Assembly (NCBI RefSeq): GCF_040954835.1
Contig: NC_090711.1
Location: forward strand, 441,501 to 505,500
Origin: Lepisosteus oculatus
Lineage: Eukaryota; Chordata; Actinopteri; Semionotiformes; Lepisosteidae
Length of the DNA stretch: 64,000 bases
Direction of reading: 5' to 3'
A program made the translations under genes and the position numbers. Below the pieces are notes generated by a model that worked only from the letters and a program-made list of their open reading frames with translations, made no database searches and was not told where the DNA came from. Below are positions 63,391 to 64,000 of this stretch, in pieces. The first letter of the stretch is position 1. Each line of letters starts with the position of its first letter.

Positions 63391-64000
63391 GTAAGGGCGG
63401 GAGGCCGCGCTCCTCCTGGTGCTCCGCTCGGTGTCGTGCGCCGCGGCCGTGTCACTCTGCGTGTCTGCATGCATGCCGCGCCGCTCACTCGCGTGCAGCG
63501 CACGGGCTCCAGGACAGCCTGCATCCTGGGCCGGCCTACTGTCCGAGGGACAGTGAACTGGGGCTGAACCCGAGCAAAAATGTAAAAATTAGTTAAGACA
63601 CTGCTTCATGCACACGGGCATGACCTGTGTAAGGGTGCTTGTAATGCACATGGAAAATCGGTCAGCTTTTGTCGAAAAAAGCATTAAGCTTGAGTGCAAT
63701 GGCTTCACTAGTTTCTAGTTTCTCCAAACAAATAAATAACGTTTTCTGTCCTGTTAATCTCTGCTGAATTCCCTCTCACGGGGGCATTTTTCTCCTTCTA
63801 TTCTCTTCATATTGACCCTCTCATCCTTCAAGGAGCCAAAGCTCCGTGTTAGCTCTGCCTTCAATAATTTTCCTTTCACTTGCAACACAATTGACCAGCT
63901 TTAGCAAAATTCTTAATGTGTTTTCTGACAGTTGCAACACTAAGACAAACCTGCATTCATGAAATGTGCTAAACTATAAATTGGTGAAAGGTGGGAGACG
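63391..64000 (+). other. start of RIMS4 intron 1
   Basis: Sequence after the GTAAGG donor. The first 150 bases are CpG-rich, then AT-rich intron. No second exon occurs before the window ends. Confidence 0.7.

Larger units (their letters stand above)
63195..63540 (+). promoter_or_regulatory. CpG-rich 5' region of RIMS4
   Basis: Dense CpG and high GC surround the first coding exon, from about 63195 to 63540, and contrast with the AT-rich flanks. The transcription start probably lies within or just upstream. No TATA box is evident. Confidence 0.5.

Overview
The window is vertebrate nuclear DNA. It has long introns with GT/AG splice sites, CpG-rich promoters, LINE and SINE debris, micro- and minisatellites, and no operon structure. 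The gene order PABPC1L - YWHAB - RIMS4, with PABPC1L and YWHAB on the minus strand and RIMS4 on the plus strand, is the order and relative orientation known from human 20q13.12, read in reverse. A 5S-rRNA-derived SINE with an L2-type tail, L2-like LINE fragments and the protein divergence suggest a ray-finned fish, possibly a non-teleost such as a gar or bowfin. The clade is an inference; only 'vertebrate' is firm.

Layout. 1-1149: unassigned DNA, then the PABPC1L 3' UTR. 1150-9533 (minus): a complete PABPC1L (embryonic/cytoplasmic poly(A)-binding protein) coding sequence in 14 coding exons. All junctions join in phase to give 625 residues with four RRMs and a C-terminal MLLE domain. A 5' noncoding exon probably lies near 10.2-10.4 kb. 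About 10.4-12.9 kb: spacer. About 12.98-21.24 kb (minus): YWHAB (14-3-3 beta), five coding exons giving 244 residues, a long 3' UTR and a GC-rich 5' region. 21.29-21.40 kb: a compact cluster of RFX-type X-boxes and a CRE next to duplicated ETS sites and a GC box. It forms a possibly bidirectional promoter, followed on the plus strand by a short GC-rich ORF (21720-21935) that I do not recognise. 22-63.2 kb: a roughly 41-kb stretch with no convincing protein gene. It holds minisatellites, two L2-like reverse transcriptase fragments, a 5S-SINE, two copies of a dispersed repeat family (a third lies in a PABPC1L intron), a degenerate CA tract and AT-rich homeodomain-like motif clusters. 63294-63390 (plus): the first coding exon of RIMS4 in a CpG-rich setting. 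The gene continues beyond the window.

The three genes do not form a pathway. PABPC1L binds mRNA poly(A) tails, YWHAB is a phosphoserine-binding adaptor, and RIMS4 is a small presynaptic RIM-family protein. Their neighbourhood is ancestral synteny. The main points for a second look are the X-box/CRE promoter at 21.3 kb with its unidentified divergent ORF, the minisatellite beside the first PABPC1L coding-exon donor whose 3n units keep the frame open far into the intron, and an upstream ORF in good start context that overlaps the RIMS4 start codon. I found no candidate for a wholly new multi-gene system.
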